In this document: positions 40,889-52,190 of the stretch, one piece after another
Numbering within the stretch: position 1 is the stretch's first letter
Layout: each line of letters begins with the position of its first letter
NCBI GenBank assembly: GCA_964006375.1
Contig: OZ023267.1
Span: 40,551,221-40,615,220, forward strand
Reading direction: 5' to 3'
DNA: 64,000 bases
Source of the DNA: Tillus elongatus
Lineage: Eukaryota > Arthropoda > Insecta > Coleoptera > Cleridae
Made by a program: the position numbers and the translations under genes
The notes under the pieces: generated by a model
Database searches by the model: none
What the model was told of the DNA's origin: nothing
What the model saw: the letters and a program-made list of their open reading frames with translations, nothing else

Positions 40889-41744
40889 GAAGCGAAATAT
40901 GCTCCAAAACATTTTGTAAAAGTGAGTACAGCTTACGCTTTTCCTACAAATAAATCCAAATAACTCCAAAAGTTTGCTTCTGCCACAATTGTTATTGTGA
41001 TTCCTGTCATCTACACCCTGAGGCACGTCTATATTCAAAATTTTACAAGAATCGTACGTATGTGCGTAAAATAAATAATTACCCTAACATTTTCTGTAAA
41101 ATTGGGTTAAAATCTTAATGTATTGAGCTCATTGTTAAATAGTACGATGTATAAATAATAAATTATACGAATAAGAGGATTTAGTGATCATTTAGTCAGT
41201 AGTTATTAAATTTTAAGAGTAGCTAATTTCACCAACATTTTCAACAAAATAACCTGTAAAAATGTTAATGGGATTGTGAGGCTAGATAAGCCATTTAGAT
41301 CAAACATCAAAAGAGTGTATGTCTGTTTTCGGGTATCTTCAAATTCATTAAGTTAATTAAGACTTCATTAAATCAAAGCACGTATATTTAATACTGAAGT
41401 AACGAGAACGCGTGGAATGACTATAGGGAAGATAAAGCCGAAATGAAGCTCTGTCTACAAACCAACAAAGATTCCCTTTGCTGTGATTGAAGAATGTGTT
41501 TGTAATTCATTTTGCTTATTAGTTAAATTAAAATGGATGGTAAGAAGTGACTTCCGACGTTCTCCATCTCGTTATTAAATTTTAATTTCGATATTAAATT
41601 CTACATGTTACACTTCGCTTCTCATTTCCAATAATAAAAAAAGAAATCTTTTACTATTAAATATAATATAAAAGTGGAACTGCATGATAGCAGATTAAAA
41701 TTTAAAGTAAGATTCAAATAAGTGCATGTATATATATTTATATA
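40889..41744. other. spacer, nothing recognised
   Basis: No gene or repeat assigned. Confidence 0.4.
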
Positions 41745-42256
41745 CAGGGCGATCCCAACTAAAATTTGCACCTCATAAAATGTCCCATTTCGTCCAAGTG
41801 TGGGAAAATGCTAAAACCGGTCAATTTTAATTGGAATAGAGGGACCAAATTTTTTCTTGATTTCGAAGTTATTGCTGCATCTCTCAGAATCACCCATTCA
41901 AAAAATTATGATGGCAAGAGGGGTCAAGTAACATATTATTTTGAAGCTGCTTTCATTCTCTATGCAATTATGTTTTCTTTCCAATTTTGAGCAATTCGTT
42001 TTTGAGAATCACGAAATTGTTTAAGGCTCATAGAAATTTGCAAGATTGTTTACCCGATACACTCTCTTTCAAATTTTAAACAATTTTTGTGGTAGGAACG
42101 GACTAAGAAATATTATCTTATCTCCACGAATGTTTCTAATTTATAAAGCAACAAATAATGTTGGCTAAATGTACTAAAATTATAATTTTTACAGTTGTCT
42201 TTTGATTTTATGAATTATCGTCGTTCAGTAAGTTAAAAAAAAACGTAATTTTTAAA

Positions 42257-42660
42257 ATGGTATATACCACCGGTCAAAAATTAAACTAGTAAAACTGTGC
42301 TATGGAAATGACAATCGTGCCAGTGTTGCTGTTAGACTTTTCAACCAAAATCGTGTGAAACAGCAGGTTAGTCGTCAGTACGTCATTAATTTATTTGCAA
42401 AATTTGAGGAAACGGCCTCTGTCACAAATAAAAAACACAACCGTCAACATCCTGTTCAAAACGATGGGGTTGAAGCTGCTGTTCTTGGTCATCTTTTAGT
42501 GGATAACAGGCAATCTGTAAGAAAAATAGGTCAAGAAAGTGGTGTGTCAAAAAGTAGCGTTCATCGGATTAGCAAAATGATAAGTGTCATCCATTCAAGA
42601 TAACACTTGTCCAAGAATTAAACGAAGATGATCCGGATCATTTTCAAATAGTTTACGTGA
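42257..42660 (+). pseudogene. M1 transposase N-terminus, repeat unit 1
   Basis: The start ATG at 42257 gives MVYTTGQK; one A missing from the following homopolymer shifts the frame. Then VSRQYVINLFAKFEETASVT, NDGVEAAVLGHLL and QESGVSKSSVHRI form the two helix-turn-helix regions of a Tc1/mariner-type transposase. Coding stops after NEDDPDHFQ, where M2 sequence begins. Confidence 0.75.
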
Positions 42661-43587
42661 TATCCTTGATTCATACTGCATAAAAAAATAAAGTGTGTGT
42701 GATGTAAAAGAGCAAAACATTTAATGGATATATTAACAAGGTTTAAATCAACAAGAACAACACTAAATCGAAATTCACAAAATAAACAACAAAAATTCAA
42801 CGCAGCAAATGTTCAAGTTGGGAGCCGTCATTATCAATACAAATTTGTAATCTTTGTCTTAAATTGTTTTGCAACTTCAACAATGTTGCTTCGCGTACAG
42901 AATTGAAAGCCTCTGAAATCCTTGCGCGCATGTACTCCCTGGTTGTTGGTGGAGTCGCATACACTTTACCTTTAATGTCACCCCCCAAAAAGAAATATAT
43001 TTTGGAAAGATCAGGAGATCTTGCTGGTTAAGGGGTTGGTCCACCTCGAACTATCCACCGTTCTTCAACATTATGGTTTAAAAATGCTCTAACAGCCCCT
43101 GTTAAATGTGGAGGCGCTCCATCGTGTTGATACTACATTTCACCCCGGAGTTGTAGAGGATTTTCTTCTAACAGCTCTGGTAGATCATTATTCAAAAAAA
43201 TTAGATAAGGCTCACCAGTGAGAGTCCCATCGAAAAAATACGGTCCGATTAAATACGGACTCAAAATTCCAGCCCACACATTTATGGACTACCTATGCTG
43301 ACGATCCACTGGTCACAAAAAAATCTGGATTTATATCAGCATAATAATGCAAATTGTGCATGTTAATTCCTCCACAGTTTGAAAATTTTGCTGCATTTGT
43401 AAATAGCACTTTTGCAATAAATCCTGGTTCCTGGTTGTCCTTCTGTAGAGCCCAAATACAAAAATTCTACGTTTGCTGCTTATCGCTTGCAGACAGCTCT
43501 TGAACTTTTCTAACATGGTATGGGTGATATTTGTTTTCTTTAAAACATCTTTGGACAGAAGTTTTGCTGATATTTAAATTCGAAACA
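42661..43587 (-). pseudogene. M2 transposase fragment, repeat unit 1
   Basis: Minus strand. From about 43580: ISKTSVQRCFKEN (second HTH); mid-domain frames with stops including an LIGPYFF-like stretch near 43230; then GGDIKGKVYATPPTTREYM and the C-terminal QICIDNDGSQLEHLL (42797-42988). It belongs to the same superfamily as M1 but is a different element. N-terminus and terminal repeats are absent. Confidence 0.65.
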
Positions 43588-43990
43588 CCGGTCAAAAAAT
43601 TGAACTAGTAAAACTGTGCTATGGAAATAACAATTGTGCCAGTGTGGATGCTAGACTTTTCAACCAAAATCGTGTGAAACAGCAGGTTAGTCGTCAGTAC
43701 GTCATTAATTTATTTGCAAAATTTGAGGAAACGGCCTCTGTCACAAATAAAAAACATAACCGTCAACATCCTGTTCAAAACGATGGGGTTGAAGTGGCTA
43801 TCCTTGGTCATCTTTTAGTGGTAACCAGAGAATCTGTAAGGAAAATAGGTCAAGAAAGTGGTTTGTCAAAAAGTAGTGTTCATTGGATTATCAAAAAACA
43901 CAAGTGTCACCCATTCAAGATAACACTTGTCCAAAAATTAAACGAAGATGATCCGGATCATTTTCAAATAGTTTACATGATATCCTTAAT
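43588..43990 (+). pseudogene. M1 transposase N-terminus, repeat unit 2
   Basis: Same content as 42270-42660 with an unbroken frame from NQNRVKQQVSRQYVINLF to KHKCHPFKITLVQ (43644-44003). It begins within codon 5-6, so it has no proper start codon. Confidence 0.75.
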
Positions 43991-44907
43991 TCATACTGCA
44001 TAAAAAAACTAAAGTGTGTGTGATGTAAAAGGGCAAAACATATTATGGATATATTAACAAGGTTTAAATCGACAAGAACAATACTAAATCGAAATTCACA
44101 AAATAAACAACAAAAATTCAACGCAGAAAATGTTCAATTTGGGAGCCGTCATTATCGATACAAATTTGTAATCTCTGTCTTAAATTCTTTTGCACTTTCA
44201 ACAATGTTGCTTCGCGTACAGAATTGAAAGCCTCTGAAATCCTTGCGGGCATGTACTCCCTGGTTGTTGGTGGAGTCGCATACACTTTACCTTTAATGTC
44301 GCCCCCCAAAAAGAAATCTATTTTGGAAAGATCAGGAGATCTTGCTGGCTAAAGGGTTGGTCCACCTCGAACTATGCATAGTTCTTCAACATTATGGTTT
44401 AAAAATGCTCTAACAGCTCCTGTTGAATGTGGAGGCGCTCAATCGTGTTGATACCACATTTCACCCCGGAGTTGTAGATAATTTTCCTCTAACAGCTCTG
44501 GTAGATCACCATTCAAAAAATTTAGCTAACGCTCACCAGTGAAAGTCACATCGAAAAAATACGGTCCGATTAAATACGGACCCAAAATTCCAGCCCACAC
44601 ATTTATGGACCACCTATGCTGACGATCCACTGGTCACGAAAAATGTGGATTTATATCAGCTTAATAATGCAAATTGTGCATGTTAATTCCTCCACAGTTT
44701 GAAAAGTTTGCTGCATCTGTAAATAGCACTTTTGCAAGAAATCCTGGTTCCTGGTTGTCCTTCTGTAGTGCCCAAATACAAAAATTCTATGTTTGCTGCT
44801 TATCGCTTGCAGACAGTTCTTGAACTTTTCTAACATAGTATGGGTGATATTTGTTTTCTTTAAAACATCTTTGGACAGAAGTTTTGCTGATATTTAAATT
44901 CGAAGCA
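43991..44907 (-). pseudogene. M2 transposase fragment, repeat unit 2
   Basis: A close copy of 42661-43587, with differences at scattered sites (for example KNCLQAISSKHRIFVFGHY for KSCLQAISSKRRIFVFGLY). It ends at the third CCGGTC junction. Confidence 0.7.
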
Positions 44908-45925
44908 CCGGTCAAAAAATTGAACTAGTAAAACTGTTCTATGGAAATAACAATTGTGCCAGTGTGGCTGCTAGGCTTTTCAACCAAAATCGTGTGAAAC
45001 AGCAGGTTAGTCGTCAGTACGTCATTAATTTATTTGCAAAATTTGAGGAAACGGCCTCTGACACAAATAAAAAACATAACCGTCAACATCCTGTTTCAAA
45101 CGATGGGGTTGAAATGGGTGTCCTTGGTCATCTTTAAGTGGATAACGGGCGATCTGTAAGAAAAATGGGTGAAGAAAGTGGCGTGTCAAAAAGTAGTGTT
45201 CATCGGATTATCCAAAAACATAAGTTTCATCCATTCAAGATAACACTTGTCCAAGAATTAAACGAAGATGATCCGGAACGAAGTTTACAACTTTGTGAAA
45301 ATTTAGCTGAGCGTGTGATGAATCTACTTTACACCATTTGTTTCTATGATGAAAGTACGTTTATGTTGAACGGTGAATTGAACAAGCATAATTGTTGTTG
45401 TTCTAGTAACACAAACCCACAGTTACACCCAGACGCCCTAAAAATTGAACGCGTGGGCAGGCATTCTGGGCAACCACATTATCGGTAAATTTTTGTTAAA
45501 GGCAATTTGATTGGTGAAATTTATTTGAAGTTGTTAGGAGACCGTATTCACCATTTAATCATCCAAGAACTGAAAGGAGACTTAAATATTTAAGAAAACC
45601 AACTCTTCTTTCAACAGGATAGAGCGCTTTCCCATTATTATGTACGAGTACGCGGAGAAAAATCATTTACCCCGAAAATAAATAGGTCTGAGAGGTTCCA
45701 TCGAATGGCCAGTTAGGTCGCCTGACCTAACCCTTTTGGATTTCTTTTTGCTCGCCACTTAAAGTCTACGGTTTATGCTACACCACCTAAGTCTCTTCAA
45801 ATGCTGCGAAAAAGAATCGTCGCAGAGTGCTATTTGATCACGCCGGAAATGTTGAAACCGTTAGACAAGCTTTTGAAACTCGATTGTACTATTGTATGGA
45901 GGTTGGGGGGTCGGCATTTTGAGCA
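44908..45925 (+). pseudogene. M1 transposase, longest copy
   Basis: The plus strand covers nearly the whole transposase: the HTH regions; a stop at about 45135 (LGHL then TAA); ESGVSKSSVHRIIQKHKFHP; CFYDESTFMLNGELNKHN with the first catalytic Asp; a stop at 45488; ENQLFFQQDRALSHY with the second Asp; degraded sequence in place of the PDLTPLDFF block; and a C-terminus reading TVYATPPKSLQMLRKR and GGRHFEQYEE. At least four stops or frameshifts make it inactive. Confidence 0.78.
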
Positions 45926-45993
45926 ATATGAAGAATGAAGAAAACTTGGACAAAATCGGAGATTTTAGAGGGTGCAAACTATAGTTGGGACAG

Positions 45994-46234
<241 letters not shown>

Positions 46235-46236
46235 TA

Positions 46237-47973
46237 CAATCATCAGATGTCAAATTCTTTTAGTCATATACGAGGTTTGTCAAAAAATATGAATTGTGCT
46301 CAAGAGTAAAGTACCTTTATTTTTGACAGTATGGAAAATTGTTATTGAAAAAGGTGATCAAAACTAAAAACCACATCCAAATATGCAATTACATTGAAAA
46401 ATTAGGTATTGTTATTTTTTACCAATTTTCTACATTATAAATTCTGAATGAACATTTATCTCTTGTGGTTATCAAAAACATGATAACCTTTTCATTTCTT
46501 AATTTTGTCTAACAATTTTGCAATTTAAACACTTAGTGAATGCATATGTATTTATTTTGCAAATAAAAAAATACATACATATAATAAGTTGTGTAACTAA
46601 CATAATATTAGTACTAGAAATAAATAGAAATTTAATTTTCACTGATTCCACTAATGCCTCGATATATCCACCCTCTCGTCCAATACATTTCATCGTTCTA
46701 GTGGCAAATTTCCGTAATACATTCCTAATCATTTCTGGATAAATTTCCCGGCATAATTGTGTAAGTATCCTTTCCAAATGATTAACATCATGAAATGGCC
46801 CTTGCTGGTAAACTTTCTGTTTTTAAGTATCCCCATAGAAAGTAATCTAGAGGGTTTAAGTCAGGGGATCTAGCAAGCCAAAAAAATATCTGAATGTCTG
46901 TAAATAGCTTTTCCATTGAACATATGTTCAAGATATTCCATAACATTAGTGAATTGTGGCATTAGGCACCGTCTTGTTGGAACTAAATACCCTAACATTG
47001 TAAGGGTAGTTCGTCCATGAAGTCTTTGATTTGGTTTTGTAGAAATTGTAAATAACGTTTGCCATTCATAGATTGACGAAAAAAATACGGTTCTATTAAT
47101 CTTCCATTGTAAATACCACACCACACGTTTGTTTTAGACGAATATTGGTCACGAGGGTTTATTGTAATATTGGGATTTTCCTCGGCCCAACAGCGACAAT
47201 GTTGTGGCGAGACAGTTCCATTTGAAGAAAATCTTGCCTCATCGGTAAAACTTAAACGCCTCGGTAAAAAAGTGTCTTCTTCTAACTCTTCTGTCTCTAT
47301 TTATTTCATTTTAAAATTCTTGCCACTGTATCTTTACTTACATTTTGTTTTATCAACGACTTCCTTTTGCGCAGTGACATTTTTGGGTGTTCCATAATAG
47401 ACAGCATTACTTCTAACTATGTGTCCTCATTAGCAACTAGTTTTTGGCGCTTTCCATTAAAATTATTGTTAATACTTCCACTAGTCTTGAATTTATTTAT
47501 TATTTTTGTAACAGTTGAATGATTAATATTTTTATTGGGATGTCTATTATTAAAAATAATTGCTGCTTCTCCATGCGTCTTATAGTTTTCTCCCACAATC
47601 AAAACTATTTCAATTTTCTCTTCACAAATTAATAACGCCACCATTTTTATGTGTTTTATAAATTCTAACGCGTTTTGACGGTCGCTGTCAAACATTTTTT
47701 GCTATTAAAATTCATTTGCATGTCAGTGCATCCTAAATTACATGTAACTACAGTTAAATTTGCATTGTTATTGTAGACACGTTTCAACAAGAATTATTCT
47801 TTGAATGTTAATGGGTTTATTAGCATATTTGAAAGTGGTTTTTAAGTTTGATTAACTTTTTTCAACAACAATTTTCGATATTGTCAAAAATAAATGTACT
47901 TTACTATTGAGCAAAATTCATATTTTTTGACAAACCTCGTATACGACTAAAAAAATGTGACATCTGATTATTG
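46237..47973 (-). mobile_element. mariner-superfamily element with long TIRs, transposase broken
   Basis: Terminal inverted repeats of roughly 130-145 bp: CAATCATCAGATGTCA and ACGAGGTTTGTCAAAAAATA on the left match the right end in inverse. TA flanks both ends (46235-46236, 47974-47975), the Tc1/mariner signature. On the minus strand, AAIIFNNRHPNKNINHSTVT and INKFKTSGSINN (47417-47695) are the first HTH. NRTVFFSSIYEWQTLF and the segment up to 46870 are the middle, where the GAPPH-like block reads MPQFTNVMEYLE. The C-terminus is TRTMKCIGREGGYIEALVE (46640-46720). Stops separate the parts. Confidence 0.82.
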
Positions 47974-48077
47974 TATTTTAGATTTGAGAACATGCAAAAC
48001 TTTTTGTGAGGAATAATTTATTTTTTTAAAGTAAAAATAAAAAAGTTTTCCATATGGTTCCAACTTACGGAGGCATA

Positions 48078-48210
<133 letters not shown>

Positions 48211-48286
48211 CTATAACAGGATTTATAACACGGCATTTCTGTACTATACAAGGAGAAGGGTTAAGGGCAGAGCCGCAAGGAGACAA

Positions 48287-48329
48287 CCGCATACACGTGT
48301 TTCAAGCTTATTAGCCATCATCAGTACGG
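48287..48329 (-). ncRNA. hammerhead-ribozyme-like motif, copy A
   Basis: Minus strand: CCGTA, CTGATGA, TGGCTAATAAGCTT, GAAAC, ACGT, GTA, TGCGG. CCGTA and TGCGG pair as stem I. GGCT with AGCT(T) forms a short stem II beside a T-T mismatch. AC/GT forms a 2-bp stem III with an ACGT loop, and GTA is an allowed cleavage triplet. All three conserved core blocks are present in order. Confidence 0.5.
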
Positions 48330-48662
48330 TATAGCCAGGTGAAGATGGGAACACTCTGGATGAAGATGCAAAAATATACGGAGTCACAACAGGCAACCAG
48401 TGCACAATTGCAGCAACTTATTGAAGACCCTTCTCCTTGTATAGTACAGAAATGCCGTGTTATCAATCCTGTTATAGTTAGTATAACTTCCTGACCTCCG
48501 GATGCTCACGCAGGTGATTTCTTTGCTTCCGTTACTTTTTTGGCTGTTTCCCTCGGATTGAGGGTCTTCCAAATGTTGCTGCAAATGTGCACTGGTTGCC
48601 TGTTGTGACAAAGTGTATTTTTGCATCTTCATCCAGAGTGTTGCCATCTTCACCTGGCTATA

Positions 48663-48705
48663 CCGTACTGATGATGGCTAAGAAGATTGAAACACGTGTA
48701 TGCGG
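48663..48705 (+). ncRNA. hammerhead-ribozyme-like motif, copy B
   Basis: The plus-strand partner of copy A: CCGTA, CTGATGA (48668-48674), TGGCTAAGAAGATT, GAAAC (48689-48693), ACGT, GTA, TGCGG. Stem I can extend to six pairs (ACCGTA/TGCGGT). Stem II has one more mismatch than in copy A (A for C at 48686), so copy A looks closer to functional. Confidence 0.45.
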
Positions 48706-48738
48706 TTGTCTTCTTGCGGCTTTGCCCTTAACCCTTCT

Positions 48739-48741
<3 letters not shown>

Positions 48742-48826
<85 letters not shown>
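48742..48826. repeat. (AT)n microsatellite
   Basis: AT run of about 85 bp at the right edge of the inverted repeat. Confidence 0.96.
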
Positions 48827-48829
<3 letters not shown>

Positions 48830-49230
48830 AATAGTCAGCAAGTTTTAGGTTCTGTTGTATAATATACCAGGAGGAACATAACTGGTGGTACTATAATGAA
48901 TTTGCTGAAGAACTTTCTTTAGATAAGGCTGCGAGTTGTAACACTGTCATTTTTTTTACTATAGTTTAGGAATTAAAAAAAAATGTTTAGTAGAGTAACT
49001 ATTCTTAGACAAAGCGAGGCTCGAATATTTTGCTATGTCTTTAAATTAAATAAAAATAATGAGTATTACCTAGGGAGATGTTGAATCTATTTGAATAAAT
49101 TTTGTGACCCCTCAAAACAGCCCCTAACTAGACATTGGTGAAATTGGCTGCCCTTCCTATCCTAAACAATGCATTTCATCATGTAGAACTTATCATTACT
49201 ATACACAGTTTTAACAATGGTCTAAGATAC
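48827..49230 (-). other. possible 3' UTR of the host gene
   Basis: Follows the stop codon of the exon at 49231 on the minus strand. No canonical AATAAA was found in the first 300 bases, so the extent of the UTR is unknown. No transposon recognised. Confidence 0.35.
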
Positions 49231-49593
49231 TTATAGCATCCAGCCACATATACTCCATATCCACCATCTGACACTAGCACTGGCCAGCAGAAGCAGGGGC
49301 AAGTGTCTTCCATTGTTGTTATTACCGGGGGAAGCCCCTGTGCTGGAGCTGTATAAATGCAGCCTCTGATTGTTGATGCTGTGAGGTGGTGGTAGTGTGA
49401 CTAGCCGTACAGTCTTCTTGGTTATTTGAGGCGCTAGGGGGATGCCCGGCAATGCTGATACACACAGGATCTCGATAGTGTCCCCTCGGGAGTATTTACG
49501 CTCAGCGGGAAAGCTGATGGTGACTGTACGAGATATCAGACCGAGACTGTCGTGTTCTGAACTTGTCATCTCGCCAATGAATTTCTGGGGTGC
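49231..49593 (-). CDS. last coding exon of a host gene; Ig-like cell-surface protein, possibly beat family
   Basis: On the minus strand a polypyrimidine tract and acceptor (TGTCTTCTTTCCAG) lead into an in-frame exon (phase 0 at GCA) of about 120 residues ending at TAA. It reads APQKFIGEMTSSEHDSLGLI, then TVTISFPAERKYSRGDTIEI, LCVSALPG, a Ser/Thr/Asn-rich linker (SSSTGASPGNNNN), and a hydrophobic C-terminus (LPLLLLASASVRWWIWSICG) fit for a GPI signal or membrane anchor. The LGL...RGD-I-I-LC-A pattern resembles the second Ig-like domain end of beaten-path proteins; that family name is a guess. It is less AT-rich than its surroundings and has no stops or transposon homology. Upstream exons were not found, so the intron may exceed 14 kb. 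Confidence 0.6.
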   Translation of the reverse strand, partial: APQKFIGEMTSSEHDSLGLISRTVTISFPAERKYSRGDTIEILCVSALPGIPLAPQITKKTVRLVTLPPPHSINNQRLHLYSSSTGASPGNNNNGRHLPLLLLASASVRWWIWSICGWML

Positions 49594-49876
49594 CTGGAAA
49601 GAAGACATACAGGGGTTAAAGTTGGTAATTGAATTAGTAGATCTAATGGAAGGTGTCATTAAAATTTGTTACTTTTGTGATGGAGCGCTTAATCACAATT
49701 TTTCACCCTCAAATATTAGATGCTAAGAAAGTGAGGGAAGCTTTACAAACATAGATTGCATTAAAATTATGACAATTTTTGTTCAATATAGTGTCAAGGC
49801 TGTCAAAAATATGACTACCAAAACAGAGAAAACAAAGTTGATGTTTAGAAATATGAGCAATATTGCAATCAGTGTA
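49594..49876 (-). other. intron sequence next to the host exon
   Basis: Begins with the splice acceptor region. No other exon seen. Confidence 0.45.
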
Positions 49877-49944
49877 TTAGTGAATTTTTATTTTAAAAAA
49901 TTCACTAATAGAGAGCTATCGATGGTGAGTTTCGATTTTTATAT

Positions 49945-50022
<78 letters not shown>

Positions 50023-51015
50023 CCGACCGCTAACTCAAAAAATAAATAGCCAATTTTAATAAAACTCGGCGAGTGCCTTTCTTTTATTAATAGCTTGGAT
50101 GAGTTCGTTAGCCAGAAAAATCTAACACGGTTTTCCGGAAAAATTTTGAGTTTTCTTTCGAAAAAAATTTTTTTCTCTGAAAATTACACAGATATTTCGA
50201 TAAAATTTTGTGTACATATTGCTTTGGAAAAGACCTAACTATATGCCAAAATTCAGCTTTCTAGGGTTAGAGAAAATTGAGCTATTCAAATTTGAAACAT
50301 TTATTTTTAAATCACCGGGTTTTATTGACAATGGCTTATATGAAATCTAGTATGCTATTGCCTTGGTAACAGAAGATCTAATATTATTGCGCAGGTCTGT
50401 TAGACGCTGTAACGTTTACCGTATGATACGAGATTGCTTATATGTTTGTTTGTTTGAGTCCAGGAATTATTTGTGTTATTTGGGAAATTTTTATATACAA
50501 GTGCAAATTATTCCTTTATTTATGTTAGTGGGTGGATTAAACAGTGTTTGTTATGTTTTATCAAGACATATAAAGGCTCGAAGTTTTACAAAAGGGCTGA
50601 TATTATACAGGCTGACGCTTTTCTACGGTAAAGCTGAATATAATTATTATTATACAAGAGACGAGAAAAAATGGTATAAGTTAATTATAGGGTATCTTGA
50701 GCTGCATCTTATAAAATTATTTTGACAATCACCGGCTGGCCCACAAGTCGATCGTTGGTGATCCCTACAATTTTTTTTCGAACAGCCTTATTTTATTGCA
50801 TTTTTTATCGAAATATGTTTGTAAGAAAAAAAATGAAGACGCAGTAAGTGCGTTTTGGTAGCAAATTTTAATTAAATGCTTCAAATTTCAATAACTCAAT
50901 TTGCTATTAATCTAAGATTTGTTGGTTAGAAAACCAGCGTTTAAGGTATATTGTCTGAAAAATTTTGTACATTTTCAAACAATAAGTTATTTTGATAAAA
51001 TATGGCACATTGTTT
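49877..51015 (-). mobile_element. family X long copy, truncated at the T2 side
   Basis: T1 hairpin, GAGAGCTATCGATGGTGAG, AT core (49950-50014), the body, then the long section (GTTAGTGGGTGGATTAAACAG) with TACAGGCTGACGCTTTT, and the start of the T2-bounded unit (50834). It breaks off in GGCACATTGTTTTTT. The internal T1' hairpin seen in the other two long copies is missing: about 100 bp are deleted near 50600. Confidence 0.8.
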
Positions 51016-51272
51016 TTTATTTTTTGAATCTTACTGTCATTCGTGAACTAAATGACTCTCTTGATAATTTTCTGTACGACGCTTATTTTACGAGTAAGCA
51101 ATGAATCAGGTAAGTGTTTTAGAGCACAGTTCATGATTTTTAACCAGTCGTTGTTTGGTAGAAAATCGCAATGATACACTTTTATGCCTTCATTGGCCTG
51201 AATACACGCACGACATCTTTTTAATATGGAAAATTTAATATCTTGATAATTTTTTGTACGACGATTATCTTT

Positions 51273-51404
51273 TTAGTGAATTTTTATTTAAACAAATTCA
51301 CTAATAGAGAGGTATCGATGGTGAGACTTTGTAAAAATTCTTTCAAATGAGTGCGAACTAGGACCTCTAGAACCCATATCCGGGGTCCGTTTCAATTTTT
51401 ATAT

Positions 51405-51497
<93 letters not shown>

Positions 51498-51958
51498 TGA
51501 TAACTCAAAAAATAATTAACCGATTTCGATGAAACTTGGCAAGTGCCTTTCTTTTATTAATGGTTTGGATGAGTTCGTTATCCAGAAAAATCGAACAGGG
51601 TTTTCCGGAAAAATTTTGAGTTGTCTTTCGAAAAATTTTTTTTCTCCGAAAGTAACCAAGCTGTTTTAATGAAATTTACTACCTATATTTCCTCAGGAGA
51701 GGTCTTACTATGTACCAAAATTCAACTTTCTAAGTTTCGAAAAAATTGTGTTATTCAAATTTTAAACTTTCTTTCGAAAAAAAATTTTTTGTTCAAAAAT
51801 TACAAAGCTATTTCAATAAAATTTTGTGGATATCTTGCATTAGGAAAGAGCTTACTATGCATTAAAATTAAACTCTCTAAGTTTATAGAAAATTGAGTTT
51901 TTTAAATTTGAAGCATTTAATAAAAATTCACTACCATAACGCACTTGCTGCGTCCCGA
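51273..51958 (-). mobile_element. family X, compact full-length copy
   Basis: T1 hairpin (51273-51305), GAGAGGTATCGATGGTGAG, CCCATATCCGGGGTCC, AT core (51409-51492), the body with GAGTTCGTTATCCAG, a TTTCGAAAAA segment occurring twice, and the T2 end GCACTTGCTGCGTCCCGA. Length is about 690 bp. It shows the simple T1-core-T2 organisation most clearly. Confidence 0.87.
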
Positions 51959-52190
51959 GTATTTTTTTATGTACGTAACTATTGGCCTACATAAGTTCTG
52001 TATATATTGTATAGTTGTCAAATTCAATAAAATAAGATTGTTAGTAAACATGTATCCCACCACTTAATATACAGTGTGTTACCATATCCAAATCAGCTTT
52101 ACCCAATCACATCTCCTTATCCCTAAAACCTGGTCCTCACTCCAATATTTTGTATGTATGTTTATGTAAAACTATTTTTTTTTACTTGTA

